From Nocardioides albertanoniae (lineage in GTDB: Bacteria > Actinomycetota > Actinomycetes > Propionibacteriales > Nocardioidaceae): 64,000 bases of DNA. The DNA is taken from contig NZ_VFOV01000001.1 in NCBI RefSeq assembly GCF_006716315.1, forward strand, positions 974,501-1,038,500, in the 5' to 3' direction. Below, piece by piece: positions 53,862 to 63,279 of the stretch (position 1 is the first letter of the stretch; each line of letters starts with the position of its first letter). Below the pieces are notes generated by a model that was not told where the DNA came from, made no database searches, and saw nothing but the letters and a program-made list of their open reading frames with translations. A program made the position numbers and the translations under genes.

Positions 53862-55190
53862 TCAGAGCTGACCGGTGGCCTTGAGCTGCAGGTAGTGGTC
53901 GGCGAGGGCAGGCGGGAGGGACTCGGCGTCGGCGTCGACGATGTCGACCCCGAGGGCGCGGAGCATGGCGGCGGTGTGGTCGCGGCGGCGCAGCGTCTGC
54001 TCGGCGGCGGCAGCGGCGTAGACGTCGTCGAGGGTGTCGCGGGAGGCGGCGGTGGCTTCGAGCTCTGGATCTCTGACCGAGGCGAGGACGACGCGGTGGT
54101 GCTGGGTCAGCACCGGGAGCACGGGGAGGAGCGACTCCTCGATCGCGTGCGGGTCGAGAGGTGTCAGCAGGACGACGAGGGCGCGGTGGCGGCCGAGACC
54201 CGCGACGGCGCCGGCGAGGGTGGACCAGTCGGCCTCGGCGATCACCGGCTCGAGGTCGGCCATCGTCTCCTGGAGTCGCTGGGTGACGTCGCGCTGGCCG
54301 GCGAGACGCAGCCGGGAGCGCACCCGCTGGTCGCCGCCGAGGAAGTCGATACGGTCGCCGGCCCGGGAGGCGATGGCGGCCAGCAGCAGGCCGGCGTCCA
54401 TGGCCGAGTCGAGCCGCGGCACCCCGCCGCCGGCGCCCTCGACCCTGGCTGCCGAGGTGCGGGAGGTGTCGAGCACCAGCACCACCCGGCGGTCGCGCTC
54501 CGGCTGCCAGGTGCGCACCACGACCGTGCGAGAGCGCGCGGTGGTGCGCCAGTCGATGGAGCGTACGTCGTCGCCTCGGACATACTCCCGCAGCGAGTCG
54601 AACTCCGTGCCCTGTCCGCGCACCCGCACCGCGGCCCGTCCATCCAGCTCCCGCAGGCGTTGGAGTCGCGAGGGGAGATGCTTGCGCGACTCGAAGGCGG
54701 GCAGCACTCGCACCGCTCCCTCCACCTGGAGCGTGCGTTGGCGGGCGCCCAGCCCCAGCGGTCCGTAGGCCCGCACCGTCACGCCCAGCGCGTGCAGGTC
54801 GCCGCGGCGTCGCGGTCGTAGTGGCGTACGCAGCCTGGTGCTGTCGCCGAGGCCGAGCCGGATCCGGTGACGATTGGTGGCCGAGGCGGAGCCCGAGGTG
54901 GTCGACCCGGCCCCGGCCGTCGGCTGCCAGGCGTCGCGGATCAGCGCTCGCACCGACCTGGCGGGGGAGCGGATGATCAGCTCGGAGGCCGCCTCATCAC
55001 CGAGCCGGATGCCGCCCAGCTGCGTGCGCCGGATCTCCAACGACGCCGGCTTCGGCGCGATGAGCACGTCGAGCAGCACGAGCACGATGACGAGCAGGAT
55101 CCAGACCGCGGCCGTGCTGCCGGCCGGCCACAGCACGACCGGCACGATGCCGGCCAGCATCAGCAGCGGGACCCGCCAGGTGATCGCCAT
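53862..55190 (-). CDS. DUF58 membrane-anchored protein of the second MoxR module
   Basis: The first ~50 residues contain two membrane helices (VPLLMLAGIVPVVLWP and AAVWILLVIVLVLLDVL). The DUF58 core has GTEFDSLREYVRGDDVRSID and WRTTARS, then a VWA-like DTSRTS. It should work with the MoxR ATPase just upstream. ATG 55190 is preferred; a 21-bp repeat sits between MoxR and this gene. Confidence 0.88.
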   Translation of the reverse strand: MAITWRVPLLMLAGIVPVVLWPAGSTAAVWILLVIVLVLLDVLIAPKPASLEIRRTQLGGIRLGDEAASELIIRSPARSVRALIRDAWQPTAGAGSTTSGSASATNRHRIRLGLGDSTRLRTPLRPRRRGDLHALGVTVRAYGPLGLGARQRTLQVEGAVRVLPAFESRKHLPSRLQRLRELDGRAAVRVRGQGTEFDSLREYVRGDDVRSIDWRTTARSRTVVVRTWQPERDRRVVLVLDTSRTSAARVEGAGGGVPRLDSAMDAGLLLAAIASRAGDRIDFLGGDQRVRSRLRLAGQRDVTQRLQETMADLEPVIAEADWSTLAGAVAGLGRHRALVVLLTPLDPHAIEESLLPVLPVLTQHHRVVLASVRDPELEATAASRDTLDDVYAAAAAEQTLRRRDHTAAMLRALGVDIVDADAESLPPALADHYLQLKATGQL

Positions 55191-55219
55191 CAGTGCCACC
55201 CCGGTGCATCGGGGGTGGT

Positions 55220-55252
55220 GACCGCTCGACCTGCAGGGGTGACGTCTCGGCG
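55220..55252. repeat. Single copy of the 21-bp repeat unit
   Basis: One full unit (GACCGCTCGACCTGCAGGGG plus T, 55220-55240) and half of a second (GACGTCTCGGCG) match the arrays at 15715 and 33185. It lies inside an operon, between MoxR and DUF58, not between convergent genes. Confidence 0.75.
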
Positions 55253-55260
55253 GGGGCTGG

Positions 55261-56247
55261 TCATCGGGGGACGGGGACGGCGCCGATGGCGGAGGAGAGC
55301 ACCTGTCCGACCTGGACACCCTCGAGCTCGGCCTCGGGACGCAGGGCGAGGCGGTGGGCGAGGGTGGCGTGAGCCAGGGACTTCACGTCGTCGGGGGTGA
55401 CGAAGTCGCGTCCGGCCAACCACGCCCAGGCGCGGGCGGCGCGCAGCAGCGCGGTGGCGCCGCGGGGCGAGACGCCCGCCGACAGCGACGGAGACTCCCG
55501 GGTGGCTCGGGCGATGTCGACGATGTAGCCGGTGACCTCGGCGGAGACCTGCACGTCGCCGACGAGCCGGCGCGCGGCCTCGATGTCGGCTCCGGACGCC
55601 ACCGCGGTGACGCCCGCGCCGGCGACGTCGCGCGGGTCGAAGCCGGAGGCGTGCCGGGTGAGGATCTCGACCTCGTCGGTGCGCGCGGGCACCGGCAGCA
55701 CGACCTTCAGCAGGAAGCGGTCGAGCTGCGCCTCGGGGAGCGGGTAGACACCTTCGTACTCGATCGGGTTCTGGGTCGCGGCGACGAGGAACGGGCTCGG
55801 CAGCGGCCGGGTCACCCCGTCGACCGAGACCTGGCCCTCCTCCATCGCCTCGAGCAGCGCCGACTGGGTCTTCGGCGGGGTGCGGTTGATCTCGTCGGCG
55901 AGGAGCAGGTTGGTGAAGACCGGGCCTTCGCGGAACGTCAGGGAGCCGTGGGACGACTCGACCACCATCGAGCCGGTGATGTCGCCGGGCATCAGGTCGG
56001 GGGTGAACTGCACCCGCCGGGTCTCGACGGAGAGCGCGGCCGACAGGGCCCGCACGAGCAAGGTCTTCGCCGTGCCGGGCACGCCCTCCATCAGCACGTG
56101 GCCGCCGCACACCAGCGCCACCAGCAGACCGGAGACCGCGGCATCCTGGCCGACGACGGCCTTGGCGACCTCGGCCCGGACCGCGGTGAGCCGCTCCTGG
56201 GCGCCGCCCGGTGTCGTGCCCGACGGACTCGTCTCGGACTGGGTCAT
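55261..56247 (-). CDS. MoxR-family AAA+ ATPase, second copy
   Basis: Walker A reads EGVPGTAKT, Walker B region LLLADEINRTPPKTQSALLE, and ATQNPIEYEGVYPLPEAQLD follows, all MoxR hallmarks. It belongs to a module with DUF58, DUF4350, DUF4129, RDD and SpoIIM genes. The start overlaps the DUF4350 stop (ATGA). It differs clearly from the first MoxR in the window and is probably paired with other partners. Length is 328 residues. Confidence 0.93.
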   Translation of the reverse strand: MTQSETSPSGTTPGGAQERLTAVRAEVAKAVVGQDAAVSGLLVALVCGGHVLMEGVPGTAKTLLVRALSAALSVETRRVQFTPDLMPGDITGSMVVESSHGSLTFREGPVFTNLLLADEINRTPPKTQSALLEAMEEGQVSVDGVTRPLPSPFLVAATQNPIEYEGVYPLPEAQLDRFLLKVVLPVPARTDEVEILTRHASGFDPRDVAGAGVTAVASGADIEAARRLVGDVQVSAEVTGYIVDIARATRESPSLSAGVSPRGATALLRAARAWAWLAGRDFVTPDDVKSLAHATLAHRLALRPEAELEGVQVGQVLSSAIGAVPVPR

Positions 56248-57392
56248 GGGTTTCTTACCTCTTCCTCGAGAGCGGCCAGCGCGTTGGCCAGCGTGATCAG
56301 GTCATGGTCGGTGGTGAGGCTCGTCCCGTCGAGGAGCAGCGCGGAGATGTCGACCTCGGCGCGGCCGGTGCGACGGGCGACGGCGCGCACGACGGCCTCG
56401 GACGTGGCGTCGCGACCGAGGCGGAGCGTACGGGTCAGGCGGCTGCGCGAGGCGTGGCGCAGGGTCGCGGCGGCGTGCGAGCGATCGCCGGAGCGGCGGT
56501 AGAGCCGGCCGAGGCTTCGGGTCGTCTCCCCGGCGCGCACGTGGACCGGAAGCGGCTCGACCGCCAGCGGACCCAGCCGTCGGCCGCGGGCGAGCGCGAG
56601 AGCGATCACGGTGAGCACCACGATCCACAGGCCGGGGCGGATCCAGTCCGGCAGCAGCGACGCGGGGGAGCTGCCCTCGCCCGGAGCGACGTCGTCGAGC
56701 GAGGGGACGTACCAGACCAGGTGGTCGGCGCCGCCGAGCAGCCGCAGCGCGACCGTGGCGTTGTCGGCGCGCAGGATCTGCTCGTTGGTCAGCACCTGCG
56801 GCGCGCCCCATACGGTGAGGTCGTCGGCCGGTGCGAGCACCGCGCCGTCCTGGTGGGGGAAGCACGAGCCGCCGTCGTAGGCAGCGATCTCGTCTGCCTG
56901 GATGCTCAGCCCTTTCCAACGGCGGTCGTCGCAGTCGGCCTCGACCGAGTCAGAGGTCTGAGCGACCTGGTAGGGGATGTCGAGCATCGCCGAAACGTAG
57001 GGCTCGGGGGCCGCCAGGATGAGGTCGTCCACGCCGCCCGCGCGCTCGCGGAGCCGATCGGCGGTGCGCTCGCCGAGGGCATTGGTGCCGGTCACGAAGA
57101 CGGTCGTCTCCGCCCCGATGCGGGTGTCGTCGAGGGCCTTCGCGGACCGGACGATCTCGACGTCGACACCGTGCTCCTCGAGCACCTCGACGAGCGCCCG
57201 GGTTCCGTCGGGGTCAGGGCTCTCGGGGTCGAGCGGGGCATAGGAGTCACCACCCTTCGGGGTCGCGACGTACGCCAGCACGACCGCGACCACGAACGCC
57301 AGCGCGACGATCAGCAGCGGGCGGTGCCGCCGGAACCGGCCCTGTTCGGCGGTGGTCGGGCCACTCACCTCGGCGTCGGCCGCGGCACTCAT
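56244..57392 (-). CDS. DUF4350-domain membrane protein
   Basis: A short helix (PLLIVALAFVVAVVLAYVAT) is followed by the DUF4350 domain (DPDGTRALVEVLEEHGVDVE), a second helix (PGLWIVVLTVIALALARG) and a helical C-terminal part. DUF4350 proteins are encoded with MoxR and DUF4129 in Actinobacteria. Overlaps on both sides (ATGA) show operon coupling. Function unknown. Confidence 0.85.
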   Translation of the reverse strand: MSAAADAEVSGPTTAEQGRFRRHRPLLIVALAFVVAVVLAYVATPKGGDSYAPLDPESPDPDGTRALVEVLEEHGVDVEIVRSAKALDDTRIGAETTVFVTGTNALGERTADRLRERAGGVDDLILAAPEPYVSAMLDIPYQVAQTSDSVEADCDDRRWKGLSIQADEIAAYDGGSCFPHQDGAVLAPADDLTVWGAPQVLTNEQILRADNATVALRLLGGADHLVWYVPSLDDVAPGEGSSPASLLPDWIRPGLWIVVLTVIALALARGRRLGPLAVEPLPVHVRAGETTRSLGRLYRRSGDRSHAAATLRHASRSRLTRTLRLGRDATSEAVVRAVARRTGRAEVDISALLLDGTSLTTDHDLITLANALAALEEEVRNP

Positions 57393-58003
57393 CGCGCCAC
57401 CGCCAGCTCCTGCTCGAGAGCGAGCACGCCCTCGGCCTGTTCCCGGGTCGCCGGATGGTCGCCGTAGAGCACCTCGTCGAACAGCTCCGCGGCGCGTACG
57501 GCCCGACCGTCCACAGCAGCGACCTCACGCTCCAGGCTCGCCGCCACCTCGGCAGCGGTCAGCCCGGGGTCGTCGGCCAGCCGGCCACGCTCGACCTGTC
57601 GCCTGGCGAGCGCGCGGAAGCCTTCGACGACCGCGGTGCCATGATCGCCCGCACCGTACGCCGCCTCGGCCCGCTGCCGGAGCGCAGCAGCAGAGAGCGA
57701 CTCGTCGGTGAGCACGTCGCCGTTGCGGTCGCGGGCGGCTCGGGGGCTGCGCCGGGCGCGGGAGACGAGCAGCCCGATCCCGACCAGGAGCAGCGCGAAG
57801 ACGACCATCGCGGCGACCGTCTGGGCCCACGGCATGTCGCCCGCAGACGGGAGCCCGCCGGACAGGGTGCGCTCGATCCAGCGCATGATCCGCTGGACGA
57901 GGTCGAGGTCGTGATACTCGGGGTCGGCCAGCTCGCGCCGCAGCCAGGAGCGGCCCTCCTCGGGCGTGGGCGTCAGCGGGGGAGTGGGTTGCGCGAGGAT
58001 CAT
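57389..58003 (-). CDS. DUF4129-domain membrane protein
   Basis: One membrane helix (AQTVAAMVVFALLLVGIGLL) lies in the middle, before the C-terminal DUF4129 domain (GRLADDPGLTAAEVAASLER, then ELFDEVLYGDHPATREQAEG). It is a typical partner of MoxR/DUF4350 genes. ATG 58003 overlaps the upstream gene's stop (ATGA). A much longer open frame upstream is antisense noise over the membrane gene. Confidence 0.83.
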   Translation of the reverse strand: MILAQPTPPLTPTPEEGRSWLRRELADPEYHDLDLVQRIMRWIERTLSGGLPSAGDMPWAQTVAAMVVFALLLVGIGLLVSRARRSPRAARDRNGDVLTDESLSAAALRQRAEAAYGAGDHGTAVVEGFRALARRQVERGRLADDPGLTAAEVAASLEREVAAVDGRAVRAAELFDEVLYGDHPATREQAEGVLALEQELAVAR

Positions 58004-59070
58004 CTGCTCAACAGCCCGGCCTGCTCCATCAGCTCGACCTCGTAGGACTCCTTGCGGATGCGCTGGTCGAGATACTGCAGGTTGGTCACCGCGCCGGTGA
58101 ACGGGGTCGCGATCGCGGCGGCCACCACGGTGGCGAGGGCGTTGCCGGTGATCGTCGCCAGGAAGTAGAGGTCGGGCACCGCGACGCTGACCACGCTGGC
58201 GATGATGCTGATCGGGAAGCCGATGATCTGTGAGGCGAACCCGGCGATGATCGAGGCGAGCAGAGCGATGCCGAGCAGCCGCCAGAACTGGCCCTTCGAG
58301 AGCTGCCAGGCGCGCCGGACCGCACCGATGACGCCGGTGCGCTCGAGCATGAGCGACGGCACCGCGAGCAGGTAGAAGCGCACCGAGACGAAGACCGCGG
58401 CGACGAACAGCAGCAACCCCAGGAGGACACCGGCCAGGATCGCCCGGAGCGGGCTGTCCTGGACGACCGCCACCAGCACGATGAGCGCCACCGCGACCCC
58501 GAGGGCGAGCAGCGCGACGCCGGCGAACAGCACCGCGAGCCCGATCAACCGCCAGCGGTTGCCGTGGGTGGCGGCCCACGCCTGGGTGAGGGTGAGCTTC
58601 TTGCCGATCGCCGCCGCGTGGGCGACGTGGGAGATCATCCCGGCGACCAAGATGGTGCCGAAGCCCTGCAGGATCATGCCCACGAGCAGCGACCCGACCG
58701 CGGCCACGATCCCGACGACCTCGGCACCGCCGGGTTGGTAGTCGGGGTCCTCGAGCGCGGACCCGAAGGTCTTGAGGCTGTCGCCGGTGAACGTCATCGT
58801 GCCGGTCACGACCAGCGGGATGGCCATCGCCACGGCCGCGACGAGGACGGAGGCGCCGACCGTGGCGCCGGGGTTGAAGCGTACGAGCCGGAAGGCGCCG
58901 TCGAGCATGTCGCCGAGCCCCAGCGGACGCAGCGGGACGGCTCCCGGCTTGTGTGCCGGTGGCAGCTGTTGGGGCCAGGCCGGCGGGGTCGCGAACTGGG
59001 TCGGGGTCGGCGGGGTCGCCGCACCCTGTTGAGGTTGCTCACCCGGCGGGGGTGGCCACGCTCCTGACAT
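58000..59070 (-). CDS. Multi-pass membrane protein, first gene of the second MoxR module
   Basis: A Pro/Gln-rich N-terminal tail of ~45 residues precedes RPLGLGDMLDGAFRLVRFNP and about six membrane helices. The DMLDGAFRLxRxNP segment is common in glycerophosphodiester-phosphodiesterase-type membrane domains of Actinobacteria. The start ATG 59070 follows GAGGAGC. An earlier in-frame start in the intergenic region was rejected. Substrate unknown. Confidence 0.8.
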   Translation of the reverse strand: MSGAWPPPPGEQPQQGAATPPTPTQFATPPAWPQQLPPAHKPGAVPLRPLGLGDMLDGAFRLVRFNPGATVGASVLVAAVAMAIPLVVTGTMTFTGDSLKTFGSALEDPDYQPGGAEVVGIVAAVGSLLVGMILQGFGTILVAGMISHVAHAAAIGKKLTLTQAWAATHGNRWRLIGLAVLFAGVALLALGVAVALIVLVAVVQDSPLRAILAGVLLGLLLFVAAVFVSVRFYLLAVPSLMLERTGVIGAVRRAWQLSKGQFWRLLGIALLASIIAGFASQIIGFPISIIASVVSVAVPDLYFLATITGNALATVVAAAIATPFTGAVTNLQYLDQRIRKESYEVELMEQAGLLSR

Positions 59071-59495
59071 GCTGATGCTCCTCGTCGCGACGTCCGGCGA
59101 TTGCTCGGATGGGGGCATCCTTTCAGAAGGGACCCGAGGGTCACCGTTGATTTGGAGCCACCTGCGTAGCCGTGACAAGATTCTCGGGTTGCTCCAGTGA
59201 ATGTGCGCTGGGGTGCGCACACATTGACTACTGAATCGCGTCACCTGAGCAGACTGATCAGTCTGCCCGGATGTGGTCGGTGGTCGCCGTGTGCCCATCC
59301 CGAAGGCGTGATTCCAGTAAAGCTGATGGTGAACGACTCGTCGTTGGTTCGGCGTTGTCCGCTGTTGTTTTCTATGACAGTGATGACGACACGCCCGACC
59401 TCGGGGGTCGGAGCCGGAAGTGAGCAGCCGGGCCGACTCAGCCGGAGGACGCCTGTAGCACGCGGCACGCTGACCAAGAAGGACGAGAGAGACAG
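59071..59495. other. Gap before the S10 operon with palindrome and shared leader element
   Basis: This 425-bp gap separates a divergent membrane gene and rpsJ. GCAGACTGATCAGTCTGC (59249-59266) is a perfect 18-bp palindrome. TTGACT lies at 59224-59229. The element at 59387-59407, with ACACGCCCGACCTCGGGGG at its core, matches the str leader, and here CCGACC...GGTCGG can form a stem. I see no coding frame of interest. Confidence 0.5.
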
Positions 59496-59804
59496 ATGGC
59501 GGGACAGAAGATCCGCATCAGGCTCAAGGCCTATGACCACGAGGTGATCGACACCTCGGCGCGAAAGATCGTGGACACGGTCACCCGTACGGGTGCCAAG
59601 GTCGCCGGCCCGGTGCCGCTGCCGACCGAGAAGAACGTGTACTGCGTCATCCGCTCGCCGCACAAGTACAAGGACTCGCGCGAGCACTTCGAGATGCGCA
59701 CCCACAAGCGCCTCATCGACATCATCGACCCGACCCCGAAGACTGTTGACTCCCTCATGCGGCTCGACCTGCCTGCTGGTGTCGACATCGAGATCAAGCT
59801 CTGA
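59496..59804 (+). CDS. rpsJ: 30S ribosomal protein S10
   Basis: Typical S10 sequence ([40 protein letters not shown]). First gene of the S10 operon, 102 residues. It also serves as NusE in transcription antitermination. Confidence 0.99.
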   Translation: MAGQKIRIRLKAYDHEVIDTSARKIVDTVTRTGAKVAGPVPLPTEKNVYCVIRSPHKYKDSREHFEMRTHKRLIDIIDPTPKTVDSLMRLDLPAGVDIEIKL

Positions 59805-59814
59805 GGTTGACGAC

Positions 59815-60471
59815 ATGACGATCGAACGCAACGTGAAGGGTCTCCTGGGCACCAAGCTCGGCATGACCCAGCTGTGGGACGAGAACAACATCGTCGTCCC
59901 CGTGACCGTCATCGCGGCGAACACCAACGTCGTGACCCAGGTCCGCACCCCCGAGGCTGACGGCTACAACGCCGTCCAGATCGGCTTCGGCGAGATCGAC
60001 GGCCGCAAGGTGAACAAGCCGGGCGCCGGCCAGTTCGAGAAGGCCGGCACCACGCCGCGCCGCCACCTGGCCGAGATCCGCACCGCTGACGCCGCGTCGT
60101 ACGCCGCCGGCCAGGAGCTCCCCGTCGACACCTTCGCCGCCGGCGAGGACATCGACGTCACGGGCACCTCGAAGGGTAAGGGTTTCGCGGGCACCATGAA
60201 GCGTCACGGCTTCTCCGGTGTCGGCGCCTCCCACGGTGCTCACCGCAACCACCGCAAGCCGGGATCGATTGGCGCCTGCGCCACCCCGGGTCGCGTGTTC
60301 AAGGGCGTCCGCATGGCCGGTCACATGGGTACTGACACCGTCACCACCCAGAACCTCACCGTGCACGCCGTCGACACCGAGAAGGGCCTCATCCTGGTCA
60401 AGGGCGCCATTCCTGGCCCCAAGGGTGGCCTCGTGGTCCTGCGCTCGGCTGCTAAGAAGCTGGAGGCCTGA
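59815..60471 (+). CDS. rplC: 50S ribosomal protein L3
   Basis: L3 motifs are clear ([53 protein letters not shown]). ATG 59815 begins 10 bp after rpsJ. Length 218 fits the family. Confidence 0.99.
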   Translation: MTIERNVKGLLGTKLGMTQLWDENNIVVPVTVIAANTNVVTQVRTPEADGYNAVQIGFGEIDGRKVNKPGAGQFEKAGTTPRRHLAEIRTADAASYAAGQELPVDTFAAGEDIDVTGTSKGKGFAGTMKRHGFSGVGASHGAHRNHRKPGSIGACATPGRVFKGVRMAGHMGTDTVTTQNLTVHAVDTEKGLILVKGAIPGPKGGLVVLRSAAKKLEA

Positions 60472-60473
60472 TC

Positions 60474-61385
60474 ATGGCTATCAAGACCGTCAAGGTCGAC
60501 TTCCCGGCTGAGATCTTCGATGTTGAGCTCAACATCCCGCTGATCCACCAGGTCGTCGTCGCGCAGCAGGCCGCTGCGCGCCAGGGCACGCACGCCACCA
60601 AGACCCGCGGCGAGGTCCGCGGCGGTGGCCGCAAGCCCTACAAGCAGAAGGGCACCGGCCGCGCCCGCCAGGGTTCGACCCGTGCGCCGCAGTTCGCCGG
60701 TGGTGGCACCGTCCACGGCCCGCAGCCGCGTGACTACAGCCAGCGCACCCCCAAGAAGATGAAGGCTGCCGCCCTCCGCGGTGCCCTCTCCGACCGGGCT
60801 CGCGCCAGCCAGATCCACGTCGTCGAGTTCTCCCTCGAGGGTCCCTCGACGAAGACCGCTCTGACCGGCCTCCGGTCGATCTCGGACGCCAAGCGTTTCC
60901 TGGTCGTCCTGGACCGCTCCGAGTCCGTCGCCGCGCTGAGCCTGCGCAACGTCCCCGAGGTGCACCTGCTCTGGGCCGACCAGCTCAACACCTACGACGT
61001 CCTCGTCTCCGACGACGTTGTCTTCTCCAAGCCGGCCTACGAGATCTTCGTCTCGGGCAAGCCGGTCGTCGCCGCCAAGGAGACCGCCACCGCTGGTGAG
61101 GTCAAGAAGGCCGAGACCAAGAAGACCGCCGCCGCTGCTGCGCCTGCCGCGGAGTCGGACCTTCCCGAGGGTGCTGTCGCGCCGCTCGAGGACGGCTCCG
61201 CTCCCGAGGGTTACTCGATCAAGGGCAACGTCAAGGGCAAGGACAAGAAGTTCCACGCCCCGGGCGGCCGTTGGTACGACGCGACCAAGGCCGAGGTCTG
61301 GTTCAAGTCCGCTGAGGACGCCATTGCGGCTGGCTTCGTCGAGGCCGGCAAGAAGGCTGCTTCTGACAAGGAGGCCGACAAGTGA
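60474..61385 (+). CDS. rplD: 50S ribosomal protein L4 with C-terminal extension
   Basis: The first ~212 residues are normal L4 ([55 protein letters not shown]). A Lys/Ala-rich linker and ~60 more residues follow, including [34 protein letters not shown] and EDAIAAGF. This tail resembles the small domain known as sunset found on some actinobacterial proteins. Total is 303 residues against ~200-225 for most L4. No frameshift is needed, and the stop overlaps rplW. Confidence 0.95.
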   Translation: MAIKTVKVDFPAEIFDVELNIPLIHQVVVAQQAAARQGTHATKTRGEVRGGGRKPYKQKGTGRARQGSTRAPQFAGGGTVHGPQPRDYSQRTPKKMKAAALRGALSDRARASQIHVVEFSLEGPSTKTALTGLRSISDAKRFLVVLDRSESVAALSLRNVPEVHLLWADQLNTYDVLVSDDVVFSKPAYEIFVSGKPVVAAKETATAGEVKKAETKKTAAAAAPAAESDLPEGAVAPLEDGSAPEGYSIKGNVKGKDKKFHAPGGRWYDATKAEVWFKSAEDAIAAGFVEAGKKAASDKEADK

Positions 61386-61678
61386 GCACGCTGCACTACG
61401 ACCCCCGCGACATCCTGCTCGCGCCGGTGGTCTCCGAGAAGAGCTACGGCCTCCTCGACCAGAACAAGTACACCTTCATCGTTCGCCCCGACGCGAACAA
61501 GACCGAGATCAAGATCGCGGTCGAGAAGGTGTTCGACGTCAAGGTGACCTCGGTCAACACGGTCAACCGCAAGGGCAAGGCCCGTCGTACGCGGTACGGC
61601 ATGGGCAAGCGCCCTGACACCAAGCGCGCGATCGTGTCCCTGGCCGAGGGTGACCGCATCGATATCTTCGGCGCGTGA
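61382..61678 (+). CDS. rplW: 50S ribosomal protein L23
   Basis: L23 motifs are visible ([40 protein letters not shown]). GTG 61382 overlaps the rplD stop (GTGA). L23 lies at the peptide exit tunnel and docks trigger factor and SRP. 98 residues. Confidence 0.99.
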   Translation: MSTLHYDPRDILLAPVVSEKSYGLLDQNKYTFIVRPDANKTEIKIAVEKVFDVKVTSVNTVNRKGKARRTRYGMGKRPDTKRAIVSLAEGDRIDIFGA

Positions 61679-61694
61679 GAAGGACTGACTGAAC

Positions 61695-62531
61695 ATGGCT
61701 ATTCGTAAGTACAAGCCGACCACCCCGGGCCGTCGTGGCTCGTCGGTGGCCGACTTCGCCGAGATCACTCGGACCACGCCGGAGAAGTCGCTGACCAAGC
61801 CCCTTCCCAAGAAGGGTGGCCGCAACAACCAGGGTCGCGTCACCACGCGTCACCAGGGTGGCGGTCACAAGCGCGCCTACCGGATCATCGACTTCCGTCG
61901 TTACGACAAGGACGGCGTGCCGGCCAAGGTCGCTCACATCGAGTACGACCCCAACCGCACCGCCCGTATCGCCCTGCTGCACTACTTCGATGGCGAGAAG
62001 CGCTACATCCTCGCGCCGGTCGGCGTCAGCCAGGGCACCGTCGTGGAGTCCGGCCCGGGTGCCGACATCAAGCCCGGCAACAACCTCCCGCTGCGCAACA
62101 TCCCGGTCGGTACGACCATCCACAATGTTGAGCTGCGTCCCGGTGGCGGCGCGAAGATCGCCCGCTCCGCCGGCATGAGCGGCCAGCTGGTCGCCCGTGA
62201 GGGCTCCAAGGCCACGCTGCGTATGCCTTCGGGCGAGATGCGCTTCGTCGACGTGCGCTGCCGCGCCACCGTTGGAGAGGTCGGCAACGCCGAGCAGTCC
62301 AACATCAACTGGGGCAAGGCCGGCCGGATGCGGTGGAAGGGCGTTCGCCCGACCGTCCGTGGTGTCGTCATGAACCCGGTCGACCACCCGCACGGTGGTG
62401 GTGAGGGTAAGACCTCTGGTGGCCGTCACCCGGTCAGCCCCTGGGGTAAGCCCGAGGGCCGCACGCGCAAGCGCAAGGCCTCTGACTCGCAGATCATCCG
62501 CCGCCGTAAGAGCGGGAAGGGTAGGAAGTAA
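61695..62531 (+). CDS. rplB: 50S ribosomal protein L2
   Basis: L2 signature is present ([20 protein letters not shown] and the C-terminal [20 protein letters not shown]). Length 278 is normal. L2 supports the peptidyl transferase centre. Sixteen bases separate it from rplW. Confidence 0.99.
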   Translation: MAIRKYKPTTPGRRGSSVADFAEITRTTPEKSLTKPLPKKGGRNNQGRVTTRHQGGGHKRAYRIIDFRRYDKDGVPAKVAHIEYDPNRTARIALLHYFDGEKRYILAPVGVSQGTVVESGPGADIKPGNNLPLRNIPVGTTIHNVELRPGGGAKIARSAGMSGQLVAREGSKATLRMPSGEMRFVDVRCRATVGEVGNAEQSNINWGKAGRMRWKGVRPTVRGVVMNPVDHPHGGGEGKTSGGRHPVSPWGKPEGRTRKRKASDSQIIRRRKSGKGRK

Positions 62532-62534
62532 GCA

Positions 62535-62816
62535 ATGCCTCGCAGCCTGAAGAAGGGCCCCTTCGTCGACGACCACCTTCAGAAGAAGGTGGACGCCGAG
62601 AACGACAAGGGCAGCCACAACGTGATCAAGACCTGGTCGCGCCGCTCGATGATCGTGCCCGAGATGATCGGTCACACCATCGCGGTGCACGACGGTCGCA
62701 AGCACGTCCCGGTGTTCGTCTCCGACTCGATGGTCGGGCACAAGCTGGGCGAGTTTGCCCCGACCCGCACGTTCAAGGGTCACGTGAAGGACGACCGGAA
62801 GGGCCGCCGCCGCTGA
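62535..62816 (+). CDS. rpsS: 30S ribosomal protein S19
   Basis: S19 is recognised from [18 protein letters not shown] and the [20 protein letters not shown] segment. 93 residues, ATG start 3 bp after rplB. Confidence 0.99.
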   Translation: MPRSLKKGPFVDDHLQKKVDAENDKGSHNVIKTWSRRSMIVPEMIGHTIAVHDGRKHVPVFVSDSMVGHKLGEFAPTRTFKGHVKDDRKGRRR

Positions 62817-62859
62817 GGCGGTGGTGCCCAACCCACCTAGGAATCTGGAGAGAACGAGA

Positions 62860-63278
62860 ATGAGCACCACCGAGCGTGTGCGCGTCAGCGCCCGCCGCGA
62901 GTCGCTCCTCGGCGACCAGCCGGGTGCCTTCGCGAGTGCCCGCTTCGTGCGGATCACCCCGATGAAGGCACGCCGGGTCGTCGACCTGGTCCGCGGCCTG
63001 CCCGTCGACGAGGCTTTGTCCCTGCTGCAGTTCGCGCCGCAGGCAGCCTCCGAGACTGTCTACAAGGTCCTCGAGAGCGCCATCGCCAACGCGGTGTCGG
63101 CCGAGGGTCTGGACCGTGACGACCTCGTCGTCTCGGTCGCCATGGTCGACGAAGGTCCGACCATGAAGCGCTGGCGTCCCCGCGCCCAGGGTCGTGCGAC
63201 CCGCATCAACAAGCGGACCTCGCACATCACCCTGGTCGTGCAGCCGGCGGACGTCGTCGAGAAGGGCGGAAAGAACTA

Positions 63279-63279
<1 letters not shown>
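62860..63279 (+). CDS. rplV: 50S ribosomal protein L22
   Basis: L22 core is clear ([54 protein letters not shown]). ATG 62860 with GGAGAG before it is preferred over an open GTG at 62821. The stop overlaps the rpsC start (TAATG). Confidence 0.98.
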
